64,000 bases of DNA from Aegilops tauschii subsp. strangulata (GCF_002575655.3 NC_053037.3:48558242-48622241), one strand, 5' to 3'. Counted from the first letter of the stretch, positions 35,406 to 47,049 are shown. A program made the numbers and translations. Notes: generated from the sequence alone by a model not told the origin.

Positions 35406-38400
35406 TTAGGCGGTAGAAGGAAACAACGCGGGGTATTCATCACGCAGGCGATCCTCGCGTTCCCAAGTGGCTTCATCTTCAGAATGGTGCGACCACTGGA
35501 CTTTGAGGAACTTGATAGCCTTCTGACGGGTGCGGTGCTCAGCTTGGTCGAGAATGCGGACGGGATGCTCTTTATAGGAGAGGTCCTGCTGCAATTCGAG
35601 CACTTCATGATCTACTGCTCGGATTGGGTCCTTGAAGCAACGGCGGAGCTGTGAGACGTGGAACACATCGTGAACCTGAGAAAGGTTCGGCGGAAGCTCT
35701 AGTCGATATGCCACTTTCCACGCCTTTCGAGAATAGTGAATGGGCCAATATAGCGAGGAGCTAGCTTGCTCTTGATCCCGAAGCGGTGAGCACCCTTCAT
35801 TGGTGTAACTCGAAGATAGGCCTTTTCGCCAGGTTGATAGACCATGTCTTTATGATGACGGTCATACTGACTCTTCTGACGTGACTGAGCAGTCTTGAGA
35901 TTCTCACGAATAATGCAGACTTGTTCTTCGGCATGTTGGATAATATCCGGACCGAAGAGTGGACGTTCCCCAGTTTCTGACCAGTTCAGAGGGGTTCGGC
36001 ACTTTCGTCCATATAACACTTCGAAGGGGGCCATCTTCAGACTAGCTTGATAGCTATTATTATAAGAGAACTCAGCATACGGGAGAGATTCCTCCCATTT
36101 CTTGCCGAAGGAAATAACACAAGATCGAAGCATGTCTTCGAGAACTTGGTTGACGCGTTCAACTTGCCCTTGCGACTGAGGATGAAACGCAGTACTGAAT
36201 GACAGATGAGTTCCCATAGCTTCTTGGAAACTTGCCCAGAATCTTGAAGTGAATAAGCTGCCACGGTCTGAGCTGATAACCAATGGAATACCGTGGAGTG
36301 AAACAATCCTGGACATATAGAGTGTTGCCAGCTGACTAGCAGTGATCGTTTCTTTGACCGCCAGGAAATGTGCAACTTTGGAAAGCCGGTCAATGACGAC
36401 AAGAATAGCATCATTACCTTTCTGTGATTTGGGAAATCCAGTGACGAAGTCCATCTCAACATGGTCCCATTTCCATTCAGGAATAGAGATAGGTTGCAGA
36501 TTTCCAGCAGGCCTTTGATGTTCTGCTTTGATACGACGGCAAACGTCACGCTCAGCAACATAACGAGCAATGTCTTGCTTCATATTAGACCACCAGAATC
36601 TCTGACAGATGTCTTGATACATCTTTGTACTACCAGGATGGATACATAGAGGCGTATCATGAGCTTCTTTCATAACTTCCTGTGTCATATCCAGGTTTTT
36701 CTCTGCACATGGCACCACTAGGCGGCCCTTGAAGTACAAAGTGCCATCTTCAGCAATAGTGAAGAATGAGGGCTTTCCTTCTACAAGGTAGTGCTTAATC
36801 TTGTGGGCTTCAGAGTCATATCCCTGTATTCTCTTGATGGAGTCCAAGAGATCTGGTTCGACGACCAGGGTATTGAGGGAACCCTGGGGAACAACACGGA
36901 GGTTCATCTTGCGAAACTCCTTAGGAGGGGGAGCGAGTGCACCCGGAGGAACAATATGGAGGTTCAGCTTCCTGAATTCTTCAACAAGGGAGGGCTGAAC
37001 TTTGTGAACCTGGAGGTGGTTGCAGTAAGACTTGCGGCTCAAGGCATCAGCCATTACATTAGCCTTGCCTGGCGTATAGGAAATACCCAAGTCAAAGTCT
37101 GCAACAAGCTCCATCCATCTCTGTTGACGGAGGTTCAGGTCTGGCTGAGTAAACAGATACTTCAGACTTTGGTGGTCAGTGAAGATCTCGCAACGATTAC
37201 CAAGAAGGTAATGTCGCCACTGCTTCAGCGCATGAATGACAGCAGCAAGTTCGAGGTCGTGAACTGGGTAGTTCTCTTCGTGAGGGCGCAATTGCCGAGA
37301 GGCATAAGCAATCACTTTGCGGTCTTGCAGTAGGACACAGCCTAATCCTTGACGGGAAGCGTCGCAGTAAATGACGAAGTCCTTAGTATCAGGTGGACCT
37401 ACAACTGGGGCAGAAGTCAACTTGTCTTTGAGTGCCTGGAAACTTTCCTGACATTTGTCTGTCCATTGGAACTTGACGCCCTTATGCAACAGGTTAGTCA
37501 GAGGCCTGGCGATCTTGGAGAAGTTCTCGACGAATCGACGGCAATAGCTGGCGAGACCGAGAAAACTTCTGACTTGCTTAACATTCTTGGGAGGATTCCA
37601 ATCAAGGATAGCCTGGACTCGTTCAGGGTTGACGGCAATACCATCCTTAGAGATGACATGCCCAAGATAGGTTACTTCGGGTAGCCAGAATTCACATTTG
37701 GAGAACTTGGCATATAGTTGATGCTCTCGTAGCTTTTCCAGCGCAAGACGAAGATGTTCAGCATGTTCTTCTTCGTTCTTGGAAAATACCAGGATATCAT
37801 CCAGATAAACCACGACGAACTTGTCGAGGTAATCCATGAATATATAGTTCATCAGACAAGAGAAGGTGGCTGGAGCATTAGTTAAACCGAAAGACATGAC
37901 GGTGTACTCGTATGAACCATATCGAGTCACAAAGGCGCTCTTTGGGATATCCTCTTCGCGAACACGGATCTGGTGGTAACCCAACCTCAAGTCGAGCTTA
38001 GAGAACACTGATGAACCCGCCAGTTGATCATATAGATCATTGATCCGAGGAAGAGGGTATTTATTCTGAATGGCAGCTTGGTTTATGGGACGGTAGTCTT
38101 GAACTAATCGGTTTGTCCCATCCTTCTTCTTGACAAAGAGAGAAGGTGCTCCCTAAGGAGAGCAACTTGGGCGAATGAATCCTTTGCGAAGAGATTTGTC
38201 GATTTCCTCCTTAAGCTCAAGGAGTTCATGCGGCGACATTTTGTAGGGTCGCTTGGCTATAGGAGTGGTGCCTGGTTTCAAGTCGATGATGAATTCGACA
38301 GCTCTAGCAGGGGGAATCCCTGGAAATTCTTCAGGGAAGATGTCGAGGAATTCACGCACGACGGGAATGTTTTCAATGCCCTCGAGATGTGCGGCGTTCA

Positions 38401-39880
38401 AGGCATTCAATGCATAGAGCCTGGCCTCGGCATTTTGCACCAGATGAGCTTGGTAAGCAACTATTTCATCTGAAGGGTGAAGTAGATGGACGGTCTTAGT
38501 GGCGCAAACTATAGAAGTAGTATGCGCTTTCAACCAATCCATCCCCAAAATGAGGTCGATGTTAGACGACTTCAGGATAATGGGAGAGGCATAGAATTCC
38601 AGCCCTTCGATTTCCACGGGGACATCGATGCCAACCAGGGAGGTTTGACACTGTCCCACGGGGGTTTTGACCAATACCGAGGTGTTCATCTCCTCACATT
38701 TAACGTCGTGCTTGTATGCAAAATCTTCTGACATGAATGAATGCGATGCACCTGTATCAAATAAAACAGATGCTGGTACTGAATTTACGAGGAGTGTACC
38801 CATCACAGTAGCAGGCTGGTCTTGAGCTTCGTTGAGATCAACGTGGTTGGCATGAACACGACCATAAGACTTGGCCTTGTTGCTGCGGGGCTGGTTGCTT
38901 CCATGGCCAGTTGCTGGAAGGGCCAGTTGATTCTGGTTCTGGTTGCATTCTCTAGCACGGTGTCCTGGTTGACCACACCTGAAGCACAAGCCATTATTGA
39001 GAGTGGGAACAGGAGCTTGGGATGGTGGAGCTGGAAGTCTTGACTGCCTAGATGGTGGTGGAGGCAGACGAGGTGCAGCATAGGTCTGCCTTGGGGCAGA
39101 TGCATTTGGACGGTACATGCTGTTCGGGATCCATATCTTACGCTTCTGTGAGGGCGGGCCCGAAGATGAGCCCGTGTCACGGTTGCGCCTGTGGGAGCTC
39201 TGGTATTCCTGCAGACCAGTTTCGACATTGATGGCCTTGTTCACCAAGGTGGCGAAATCAGCAAATTCATGCACTAGCAGTGCGAGCTTGATGTTAGCTT
39301 GAAGGCCATCACGGAACTTCTCCTGTCTGTGTGCATCAGTTGCAATGTCCTCTTCAGCATAGCGAGACAAGTCCAGAAACTCCCGCTGATAAGCTTCAAC
39401 AGTTTTGTTGCCTTGGGTGAGGTTGCGGAACTCACGCTTCTTCCGGTCCATGACTCCCTGAGGAATGAAGCGAGCACGGAAAGCAGCTTGGAAGTCTGGC
39501 CAGGTGATGATTGTTCCAGCTGGCAGAGTACGCCTGTGGCTGTCCCACCATTGAGCTGCGGGTCCCTTCAGGAAGAAGGAAGCAAAGGTGACATAGCTGG
39601 CAGGGGCTACATCGGCAGACTCCATCTCATAGGTGATGTCACGGAGCCAGTCATCAGCATCCAGAGGCTGAGTTGAGCTGCGGTACACAGTTGGATTGAG
39701 GCGCATGAAATCCTGCAGAGTTACTGGGGTTGGTTGCTGGTCCATATTGGGGCGAGGAAACTGAGCCATCATATTTTCCATGAATTGGCGGTTCAGTTCG
39801 AACTGTTGGATCATACCAGCCATGTACTCAGGTGGTGGTGGGGCATTGCCACCACTACCACGACCACCTGGTCTAACCAT
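35406..39880 (-). pseudogene. Gag-pol polyprotein, one stop and one frameshift
   Basis: The frame starts at the ATG at 39880. Gag shows W-W-D-S-H-R-R and R-K-K-R-E-F-R-N-L, then a CX2CX4HX4C zinc knuckle (C-F-R-C-G-Q-P-G-H) and the protease motif D-T-G-A-S. Reverse transcriptase has Y-L-D-D, RNase H has Y-C-D-A-S and F-T-D-H, and integrase has the D, D and E residues (M-D-F-V, S-S-D-R, Q-V-E-R-V). The tail V-Q-W-S-H-H-S-E-D-E-A-T-W-E-R resembles a chromodomain. A TAG at 38153-38155 interrupts the polyprotein just before the reverse transcriptase, replacing a codon that is normally Trp. A 1-base loss near 35705 shifts the last part. The first Cys of the integrase HHCC finger is Arg (E-R-D-V-C). 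The element could not make a full functional polyprotein. Confidence 0.9.
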
Positions 39881-40116
39881 CCTGCTAATATATAACAGGG
39901 GTAGTTCAGCATTGAGAAATTTGCAAAAACAAGAATCATTCATGATGAAACATGCATAATGAAAGGAGCACGATAGCTACTACATAGTAGTCGACATAAC
40001 TTACAAAAGGGGTCATGCATAGAGTTCAGTACACAGAGTTCAGTACATAGACTAAAACAAGATAGGCGGCACACAGGCTCGCGGCGAATGCATCTAACAC
40101 TACAAGCAAGCCTACA

Positions 40117-40872
40117 TCAGTCCCAGGAGGTACTGTGGAGGTAGGTGTAGCCTGAAAGCTGGTAGTGTCGCATTGGGAACTCCACATCAGATACCTGGGG
40201 CCCGCGAATACTCTGGTGCAGAACCTGATGCTCAGGTGGCAGAAGAGGTCCAAGTGCGGGAGAGTGGCCTCCCACATCTGGCCAGCCGACACCCTGGGGC
40301 ATCACAGTCCTGGCTGGGTAGATCGCAGAACGAGGCAGCTCCCTAGATCGGACAAAGGGGTGCAGCAGCGTCAGAGCACGGTAAAGGTGCTGACGGGTGG
40401 TGTACAACTCGTGGCGAAGAGCTCGGTTAGCTCGATCCAGCCCATTAGCATGCAGAACCAGGTTCTGATGGTAGAAGGGCTCTCGGGTGACAGTGGAGTA
40501 GGCAGCAGTATAGTATCCCTCCGCACCAACATCAGATGCGATAGCAATGTGCCTGAAAGGGGAGGTGTCCAACTCTCGATACTCTCCACGAAGACGTGTT
40601 AGAGCAGCATAAGCAGCATCGTGGACAGCCATATTGATGGTCACTCCAACACCATGAGCGGTGTGCAGCACAGTAGTGGAGTCATACTCCCGCGAGTAGA
40701 GGTGGACGATGGCACGGTACTGCTCCTGGTTAAAGTCCTGGTACTCCTCGTAGACAGTGTACTCAGGGTGCCAGCAATAACCCAGATAGGTCATCATCTC
40801 AGCTAGCACAGCCGGTGATCCCGAGGCACCAATGGCCGTCGTGTGGCGCACGACCTGCCTCGTGGGTTCCAT
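40117..40872 (-). CDS. Pre-gag ORF of the Gypsy element (about 251 aa), dsRBD-like layout
   Basis: This uninterrupted frame lies between the lost leader and gag, on the same strand. From the ATG at 40872 it encodes about 251 residues. A first helix (V-L-A-E-M-M-T-Y-L-G-Y) is followed by H-P-E-Y, strands around Y-R-A-I-V-H-L-Y and T-V-L-H-T-A-H-G-V-G, then a helix with D-A-A-Y-A-A-L-T-R-L. This resembles the alpha-beta-beta-beta-alpha order and the A-A-x-x-A-L-x-x-L end of double-stranded-RNA-binding domains. A second helical part (R-A-N-R-A-L-R-H-E-L-Y) precedes a low-complexity tail. The ATG directly follows a pyrimidine-rich tract and CAG. Similar extra ORFs occur in plant chromoviruses, but I know of no assigned function. 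The dsRBD idea is inference. Confidence 0.65.
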   Translation of the reverse strand: MEPTRQVVRHTTAIGASGSPAVLAEMMTYLGYCWHPEYTVYEEYQDFNQEQYRAIVHLYSREYDSTTVLHTAHGVGVTINMAVHDAAYAALTRLRGEYRELDTSPFRHIAIASDVGAEGYYTAAYSTVTREPFYHQNLVLHANGLDRANRALRHELYTTRQHLYRALTLLHPFVRSRELPRSAIYPARTVMPQGVGWPDVGGHSPALGPLLPPEHQVLHQSIRGPQVSDVEFPMRHYQLSGYTYLHSTSWD

Positions 40873-40887
40873 CTGAAAGCAAAGACG

Positions 40888-41744
40888 TTTCAAAGGATCG
40901 GGCCCCTCCGGCAGCTGTGGGTTTCCTCCCTCGCCGGCAATGACCGCGTGAACGATGCACCTAGTCCTCTACACACACTAGCCGAAGGGATCTGGCCGGA
41001 TTTGTGACCAGCGGTGAGCAGAGAGAAAATGTTGCTACCGCTGTCTAGTTTATATCTGGAAACGCTACGCGGTGCGGGGCCGCAGGCCGACACCTTGGAT
41101 GATTTGGCACAGCCGACTGCCGCTCGCGTCCACCGCCTCCATAGGTGCTTCTGGCTTCTGGTCACTTGGTCTTGGATTGGAGTGAGCAGTGTTGCGTAGA
41201 TACTAAGGAGTAGATGGATTGGAGTGGTGGGGCGCCTTTATATGAGAATCCAAACTCTGTTGCATTCACATCGTGCTGGCTCTATTCTTCTTCTCCAATT
41301 AATTCCCTCTGCATGTAATTTGAGGATGCATCATTGACCGTTCAACGTCTTGGGAACAGCTACCCTCTCCCTCCTTGGCATTCAAGCACCTGTGGAGGCG
41401 ACTGCCGCTCGCGTCTATCGCGTGTCAGGAGACATTCCCGTCGACGACGAGGTGCCTATGGTGACTTTATAAATTTCAAGATGATAGTACTAGTATACTC
41501 AATATTGTGCACCGCGACCAAGGCCGAGAGGAAAATGAGAGAACTACTACGTATTTACTTACGGTGTAGATTCACTCATTTTGCTCCATATGTACTCCGT
41601 CTCGGTGTAGTCTAGTCATTTGTTGAAATCTCTAGAAAGGCAAATACTCCTTTCTAGTTTACATGGCTATACTAGCAAGTACTACAATAGTGGGATCACA
41701 TAGCAATTTTGTCTCATGCAAGAGCCTGGCTATATGCATGCTCC
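40888..41744. other. Intergenic, unclassified
   Basis: This stretch lies beyond the truncated 5' side of the Gypsy element. Short frames on both strands (for example 40890-41165 minus) have no recognisable domain. The phrase gccgctcgcgtc occurs at about 41116 and again at about 41405, in gactgccgctcgcgtc contexts. Nothing else is recognised. Confidence 0.3.
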
Positions 41745-42683
41745 AAGGTTCGCAACTGCCACGTTTGGGTTGCACTTGGCTCTTCGCCTCTTCGAGAAGA
41801 CGAACAATGATGTTACGACTACTACTGCTTCTACAGTATCGAATCCACTGCTGCATGTCCCTCCACCGCGAGCGGGAGGGATAGCTTGTTGTAGTACTAT
41901 AAGCAAAAGCATGTCCTCGTCTGCGAGCCACCGCACGCATGGGCGAGGGAGAAGGCGTGTAGTAGTAAAATCAACTCTAAAATCAAGCTTCTCCTCATTG
42001 TACGAGTTGACGCGACACATCATAGCACTGGCCCCACATGGTTGCCTCTAAACTTGGCTGAAAGACCCGCAGTGTACAATACTCCATTTGCTGCAACCTC
42101 TAACATTTACCCCACCACAAATTAAAATATATATTCCTGTCTTGACCAGATGAGCGTGCAAACTAGAATCACCATGATGAAAGGTAGGGCCAGAAGATTA
42201 TTTTAATCAAAAAATAAAGCATGGAGCTGACCCCAACGATTTTAAGCTTACATGCATGATACACGCTATCCTAGACTACTCTACACATGAAACTGCCACA
42301 CGAGCGTCCGGGCTGCGCTTGGCTCTTCGCCTCTTCGGGAAGTCGAACAATGATGGAGTACTATTGCAGTGGAGGAGTACTACAGTATGCTTCTGGCCAT
42401 CTGACACCGATTGAACTGCTGCATGTCCACCGCGTGCGGGAGGGAGAGCGTGTAGCGAACGAAATCTTCTCCTAGTCCCGCCAGCCACCACGCTCATGGG
42501 AGAGGGAGGGACGCAACTTCATTGACTTACTGCTCCTGCATTTGCATCTATGACAGGTGGGCCCAACAGGTCGGTGGCCCACCTGTCATGCAGCCAAAGG
42601 CACGTGCGGTTAAGGTGAGAGGGCGTTGTAGTAATCAAACTTCTCGGTCTTGTACGAGTTGACGCGACACATCAAAGCACTAC
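41745..42683. repeat. Diverged duplication upstream of the SINA-like pseudogene
   Basis: Two segments share order and wording. Copy one (about 41752-42030) and copy two (about 42291-42682) both contain cttggctcttcgcctcttcg, cgaacaatgatg, ctgctgcatgtcc, caccgcg(a/t)gcgggaggga and, at their ends, tgtacgagttgacgcgacacatca. Spacing between landmarks is about 540-650 bp. No coding function is visible. Confidence 0.75.
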
Positions 42684-42852
42684 ACTCGATATATTTCAAT
42701 AATCTGCGTTTACTGATGCATTAATTACCATGCATGCATGCATGCCGTGACTCTCCTTTTGATACTTGCATGCGTTGATTCAATGCACCTTGAAGTAGTA
42801 TGAATATGTGACGGTAAATCTTTGTAATGCCCCGACCCTAATAAAGCGAGAG

Positions 42853-43765
42853 ATGGTTGTGCACGAGGAGGGCGAGATCATGCAGACGGAACATGACCCG
42901 ACGATGGAGCTCTCTATGGTCTCGATGGACCTCACCTTGCTCCACTGCCCCTTGTGCCTCTGCCCCTTGAAGCCTCCAGTGTATGAGGTTCGAATACACC
43001 TCGTCCGTTCGGCTGATCGAGCAAGGTGCAGGTTTCTTGATTGATGTGTTGTTCGATTGATTTGTGCAGTGCAAGGGAGGGCACCTGGCTTGCGCGGACT
43101 GCCGCGTTGAGCGCCCCGGGAACTAGCAGCAGTGCTAGAAGTGGGAGCGCGGCGGTGGCTTCGACGTGCGAAACATGGCGGTGGACGCCGACCTCTCCTC
43201 GGTGAGGGTGGAGTGCCCGCACGAAGGCTGTTGGCTCTACGTCACTTACCACAAGCTCGCCGATCACCAGAGCGTGTGTCCGCTCGCGCCCTGCAAATGC
43301 CCCGTACCCGTCTGCGGCTACGAAGGCCCGCCGCCGGTGCTCTCCCACCACATCAGCACCGTGCATCCCATGCCCGTGCACAGGATCCAGTACGGCAAGG
43401 CGCTCCAGCTGCAAGTGCCACTATCGGAGCCAGGGCTCTTGCTGTTCGTGGAGGAGGACGGTCGCGCGTTTTTCTTGGTCGGCGGCACGCTCGACATTGG
43501 CGCGCCTATCATTGTGTCGGTCGTCTGCATCAGAGCGGGGGCGTCCCCACTGCTGTGCTACGTGGCCAAGCTGTGGGCGAACGGCCCGCCGGGGGAGCCC
43601 AAAGGCAGGACCGACGCCGTCAAGGTGGAAATGGAGGTGACAAGCAGTAGGGATCAGGGTGACATCGCTGTGCAGGAGCTGACCTTCTTCACAGTTCCGC
43701 CCAAGCTGCTGGCCGGGGCTAAGCTGGTGTCCCTCCACATTCAGATTGACAAGCTCACATCCTAA
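42853..43765 (+). pseudogene. SINA-like E3 ubiquitin ligase, two stops in the RING part
   Basis: Plant SINA-like (SINAL) proteins are E3 ligases with an N-terminal RING, a SIAH-type zinc finger and a C-terminal substrate-binding part. Exon 1 (42853-42987) carries the first RING cysteines (H-C-P-L-C). Exon 2 (from 43070, after a GT-AG intron) starts C-K-G-G-H-L-A-C-A-D-C. In-frame TAGs follow at 43124-43126 and 43136-43138, and the later RING cysteine is replaced by Trp (C-x-K-W). Downstream, the frame from ATG 43166 to TAA 43763 is intact (199 residues). It contains the SIAH zinc-finger residues (V-E-C-P-H-E-G-C, H-x4-H-x-x-x-C, C-K-C-P-V-P-V-C-G-Y) and a normal-looking C-terminal part ending H-I-Q-I-D-K-L-T-S. 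RING activity should be lost. The 199-residue part could act alone if expressed. Confidence 0.85.
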
Positions 43766-45042
43766 ATGATTCTACAGTGCCTTCTGTTTATCTTAGTAAT
43801 ATGCTAATATAGGGGTTAGCTCGGTCTACTTTAGCTTAAGAGATGGTGGGTTTTGGTGGCGATGTAGCAATTACCTCGACATCAGATCAGCAGTGAAAGT
43901 AATTTCGAACAGTCGAATGGATATTTTGTGTCTGTTGGATATAAAGATCCTTTGGGTAAGAAGTAACAGCTTATATGCTTTTTTTTCGAAACGGAACAGT
44001 GACAGTATAATTTTTGTTGACATGCAGTAACATTTTTTAAGTTAAATATTTAGTCAAAATTTGGCACAATTTACAAAGGGGACTAATAAGCTAGGACGGA
44101 GGTAGTACCACGCTATATTTAATTGCAAACCTGTTCACACCGATCACAACCTAAATGGTTTCCCACTTAGGAGCATATTAGTAGTACTCGGTTATAAATA
44201 CTACTATGCCAAGATGACTGCACATTCCTAATATGTGCCTCCAATTAATATAGTAGTAGTAGAGTACTTAGTCACGTACTCCATAACATCACCGGGCATT
44301 GCACATACAACATTTAGTGGTAGTAAGAGACAAATGCCTATATGCCACGCATGTTCATACTATTTGTGCCTTTCTACTTCACTTACTACGCTACATTACA
44401 CAGGTTTGCACGTCCACTAGTGGGTACATGTCCGTCTCGTAGTTCCAGTCCCACGTGTTCTTCATATAGATGGAACGATCCTTGCATGACACGTGCACCT
44501 TGATGCTAGATGTCTTGCGTGTTGGCAAAAGGATGAACAAAGCTCACATAAAAAAATAGAGTGGAAGAACATAGATTCCCGACGACCGAGAAGGAGCATG
44601 GAACCTCGTGGTGGAGCATCTGCACTCATAATATTTTATATTATTCAGCGATATAAAATCAACCAATCATCTCCACAGTGGACTGGAAGAGTACGAAACA
44701 CGCTATCACCATATTTCTTAGCTAACCCACGCTATCACTAGTGTAGTTACATCATACTAGTACATTGCTAACCCACGCTATGACCATATTTCTTAGCTTC
44801 CGTGCGACACCTATCTCTAGTAATCAAGCGGCCCGTATGGCTTCTCCCTCCTTGTCTCTCTCAAAGTGCGGCGGGCTGGCGTTTTTGCCGTCTATTGAGG
44901 TCGGTTAACTCATCACATGTTAGCGACATGCCAAGAGCATTCTAAAAAAATTCCTTTCACGTTCCGTTTTCAAAAAGAAAAAAATTCTTTCACATACGAA
45001 TTTGACTGTATGCTTTGAGCAACTTGCATGTCCGATACTGCT
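43766..45042. other. Intergenic, no gene recognised
   Basis: This is AT-rich sequence downstream of the SINA-like pseudogene. An eight-T run followed by cgaaac at about 43980 resembles a LINE tail boundary, but no adjoining LINE coding sequence was found. A cacgctatca phrase repeats between 44699 and 44780. Confidence 0.35.
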
Positions 45043-45349
45043 CCTGTTTGGATACTCTAACTTAGCTAGAGGTTTGGCTAACTCATGAACAACCCTGAAC
45101 TAACTGTAGCCAAAGAGGTGTTTGGGTGATAGGGTTAGATTGACAATAAATGCACTTGATGGAGAGAGAAAAGTGATTTTTCAGTGGTCCCAATGAGAAC
45201 TGTCTCCAGTTAGCACCTCTTGGGTGGGATAGTTTTTTTGGTGGGTTCGGTGCAACTTGCTCCAATTTAAACCCTCATGCTTGGATACTTTAGGGCTATT
45301 TAAGCCCCAAGTAGCTCAAACTAACTCTAAGCCATGGATCCAAACAGGG
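45043..45349. mobile_element. MITE-like element with inverted ends (307 bp)
   Basis: The left end reads cctgtttggatac and the right end ggatccaaacagg, an inverted pair of about 11 bases. The interior repeats cttggatacttt and ctaac(t) phrases and has no coding capacity. A convincing target duplication was not found, so the superfamily (hAT is likely from the end sequence) remains open. Confidence 0.55.
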
Positions 45350-45978
45350 CCAAGGGCCAGCCTCAACGCGGAGCAGTCGTGTGCACCGGGAAGCGGCGCT
45401 CTCTCGGCCGCCGCGCCGCTTCAAAGCCGGCACCAGTGAGAGGCCGCCTCCGCTCTGGCCGGGCATTAATGCAGCACTGATGCTCTAGGGTGACGCTGAC
45501 CGTTTTACGCGGGAAGCGCGCGCTGGCAAGGGAGTATAGGTTTTGAACCGTTTCAGGTGTAGTACTAGTAGTTTGCAAAACTACTCAATTATTGCACTCA
45601 GTTTCCTAAGAAATTATGGTAAAAAACGTTACTCCACAGACCGCTTCCCTTCTCCTTCCTCTTCCACCGCCCGCGCACGCCGCGGGAAGCGACCGGTCAA
45701 CCATTATATAGGAGTGCTAGCACAAAAAGATGCATGCATGACCACTAAAATTTCCAGATTAAAGGGCCGCTCTGGCGGGAGTATGGCGTATGTTGTTACC
45801 TTCGGTCGGGCCATGGCTACCATGCGACGGCGACCAGAGAAGAGGTGGCAGGAGGGGAATGAATGCAGCTACTGTTTGGGTTCGCCGTCCGGCTTAAATA
45901 AATGCGCAGCATTACGTGTACTCGCGGGTGCACAAATTGTAACATACATGTGTTCTTAAGTGGGCGTCACATAACTGG
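45350..45978. other. Intergenic, no gene recognised
   Basis: A 138-codon plus-strand frame at 45543-45959 has no recognisable domain, and its composition changes along its length, so it is probably fortuitous. Confidence 0.3.
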
Positions 45979-46010
45979 TGTGTGTGTGTGTGCGCGTGTG
46001 TGTGTGTGTG
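45979..46010. repeat. TG microsatellite
   Basis: This is a run of TG dinucleotides with a short CG interruption, followed by gagagattctgagagacagag, which resembles the minisatellite phrase at 47921-48300. Confidence 0.9.
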
Positions 46011-46813
46011 AGAGATTCTGAGAGACAGAGTCCGTGTGTGCGACTCTACTCTTTGGACATGTACTCAACCTTTTGCATCGGGATATAAGTATAATGGTAT
46101 TTACTTTAGCTAGTGATTTACGTGGCCATGTTAACGTGGTTGTGTAAAAAAAGTCACTTCCTGCTCATGATTTGCGTTATATAATTACAAGCAAGATGCT
46201 CGTGCATTGCACGAAACATCAATATGCATTTTTTTACAAAACACCTGTTGTGATTTACCAATGCAGGAGTAATCCCATGTGTAAAAACTAATGATATTTC
46301 GAGAATTTTATCGGAAAATTGGTATCTCGAGAATGTCATCGAAAAAATGAAAGATGAGAGATAAGGTGAGGAGGAGTGGAGCGTGGTGGTGACTGGTGGT
46401 CGGAATGGGCGGAGGCATGGGGATGGACGGCGCTGGCAGGCGGCAGCGGCCACCATGCTAGATTGTTCCAGAGACTTTCTTTTTTAATTGCTCAGCAATG
46501 AGGTTGTGGGAGATAAGGATGTGGAGAGAGGTGCGGGTATCTTTTGTAAAATTATCATAGTTTGCTTTCTATCCGTCAGATATAGATCACACGGTCTATA
46601 TTACATGATGGCAGGCACACCATCATCGCCAACTCGGTTTTTTTATAAGGGTACAGATGATAAGTTTGCTAACTACTATAGTAAAGTGGAATTTGTCCAT
46701 GTTATACAAGTAAATTAAGGTGATTGTTTATCATACGGGTAAGGTTGGATGAAGGGTGGTAGGAACAAATGCTCCGCCTAGAGCATGTGTGTGTGAGATT
46801 GAGTCTTAGTGTT
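46011..46813. other. Intergenic, no gene recognised
   Basis: No recognisable gene or element. Short frames on both strands (46154-46456 minus, 46488-46718 plus) lack domains. Confidence 0.3.
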
Positions 46814-46852
<39 letters not shown>

Positions 46853-46944
46853 GTGGAGTCTTAGTGTGTGTGTCTGCGTGTGTGTGTGATGGAGTCTTAG
46901 TGTGTCTGTGTGTGTGTGGGTGGGTGGGTGCGTGCGTGCATGCG

Positions 46945-46978
<34 letters not shown>

Positions 46979-47015
46979 GGTGTGTGGGTGCGTGTGTGTG
47001 TTTGTGTGTGTGTGT

Positions 47016-47049
<34 letters not shown>
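46814..47049. repeat. Compound TG/GA simple repeat
   Basis: A TG run (46814-46830) passes directly into a GA run (46831-46854). A longer imperfect TG tract (46867-47049) has ggtgggtg and cgtgcgtg variants. The phrase gagtcttagtgt recurs three times at its left side (46801, 46856 and 46893 regions). Long Cys/Val and His/Thr frames here are artefacts of the dinucleotide repeat. Confidence 0.92.

Larger units (their letters stand above)
31855..40887 (-). mobile_element. Chromovirus-like Gypsy element, 5'-truncated
   Basis: Read on minus: an extra ORF (40872-40117), gag-pol (39880-35406), a polypurine tract, then a 3.5-kb 3' LTR (35370-31855). Domain order is gag, protease, reverse transcriptase, RNase H, integrase, which defines Gypsy (Metaviridae-type) elements. 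The C-terminal chromodomain-like tail points to the Tekay/Del group of chromoviruses. No 5' LTR or primer site was found to the right of 40887, so the 5' end is lost. The LTR abuts tacta at 31850-31854. No partner duplication is expected. Confidence 0.88.

Noticed and set aside
31850..40900. A complete Gypsy element with two LTRs
   Set aside because: No second LTR, primer site or tacta duplication was found to the right of the pre-gag ORF.
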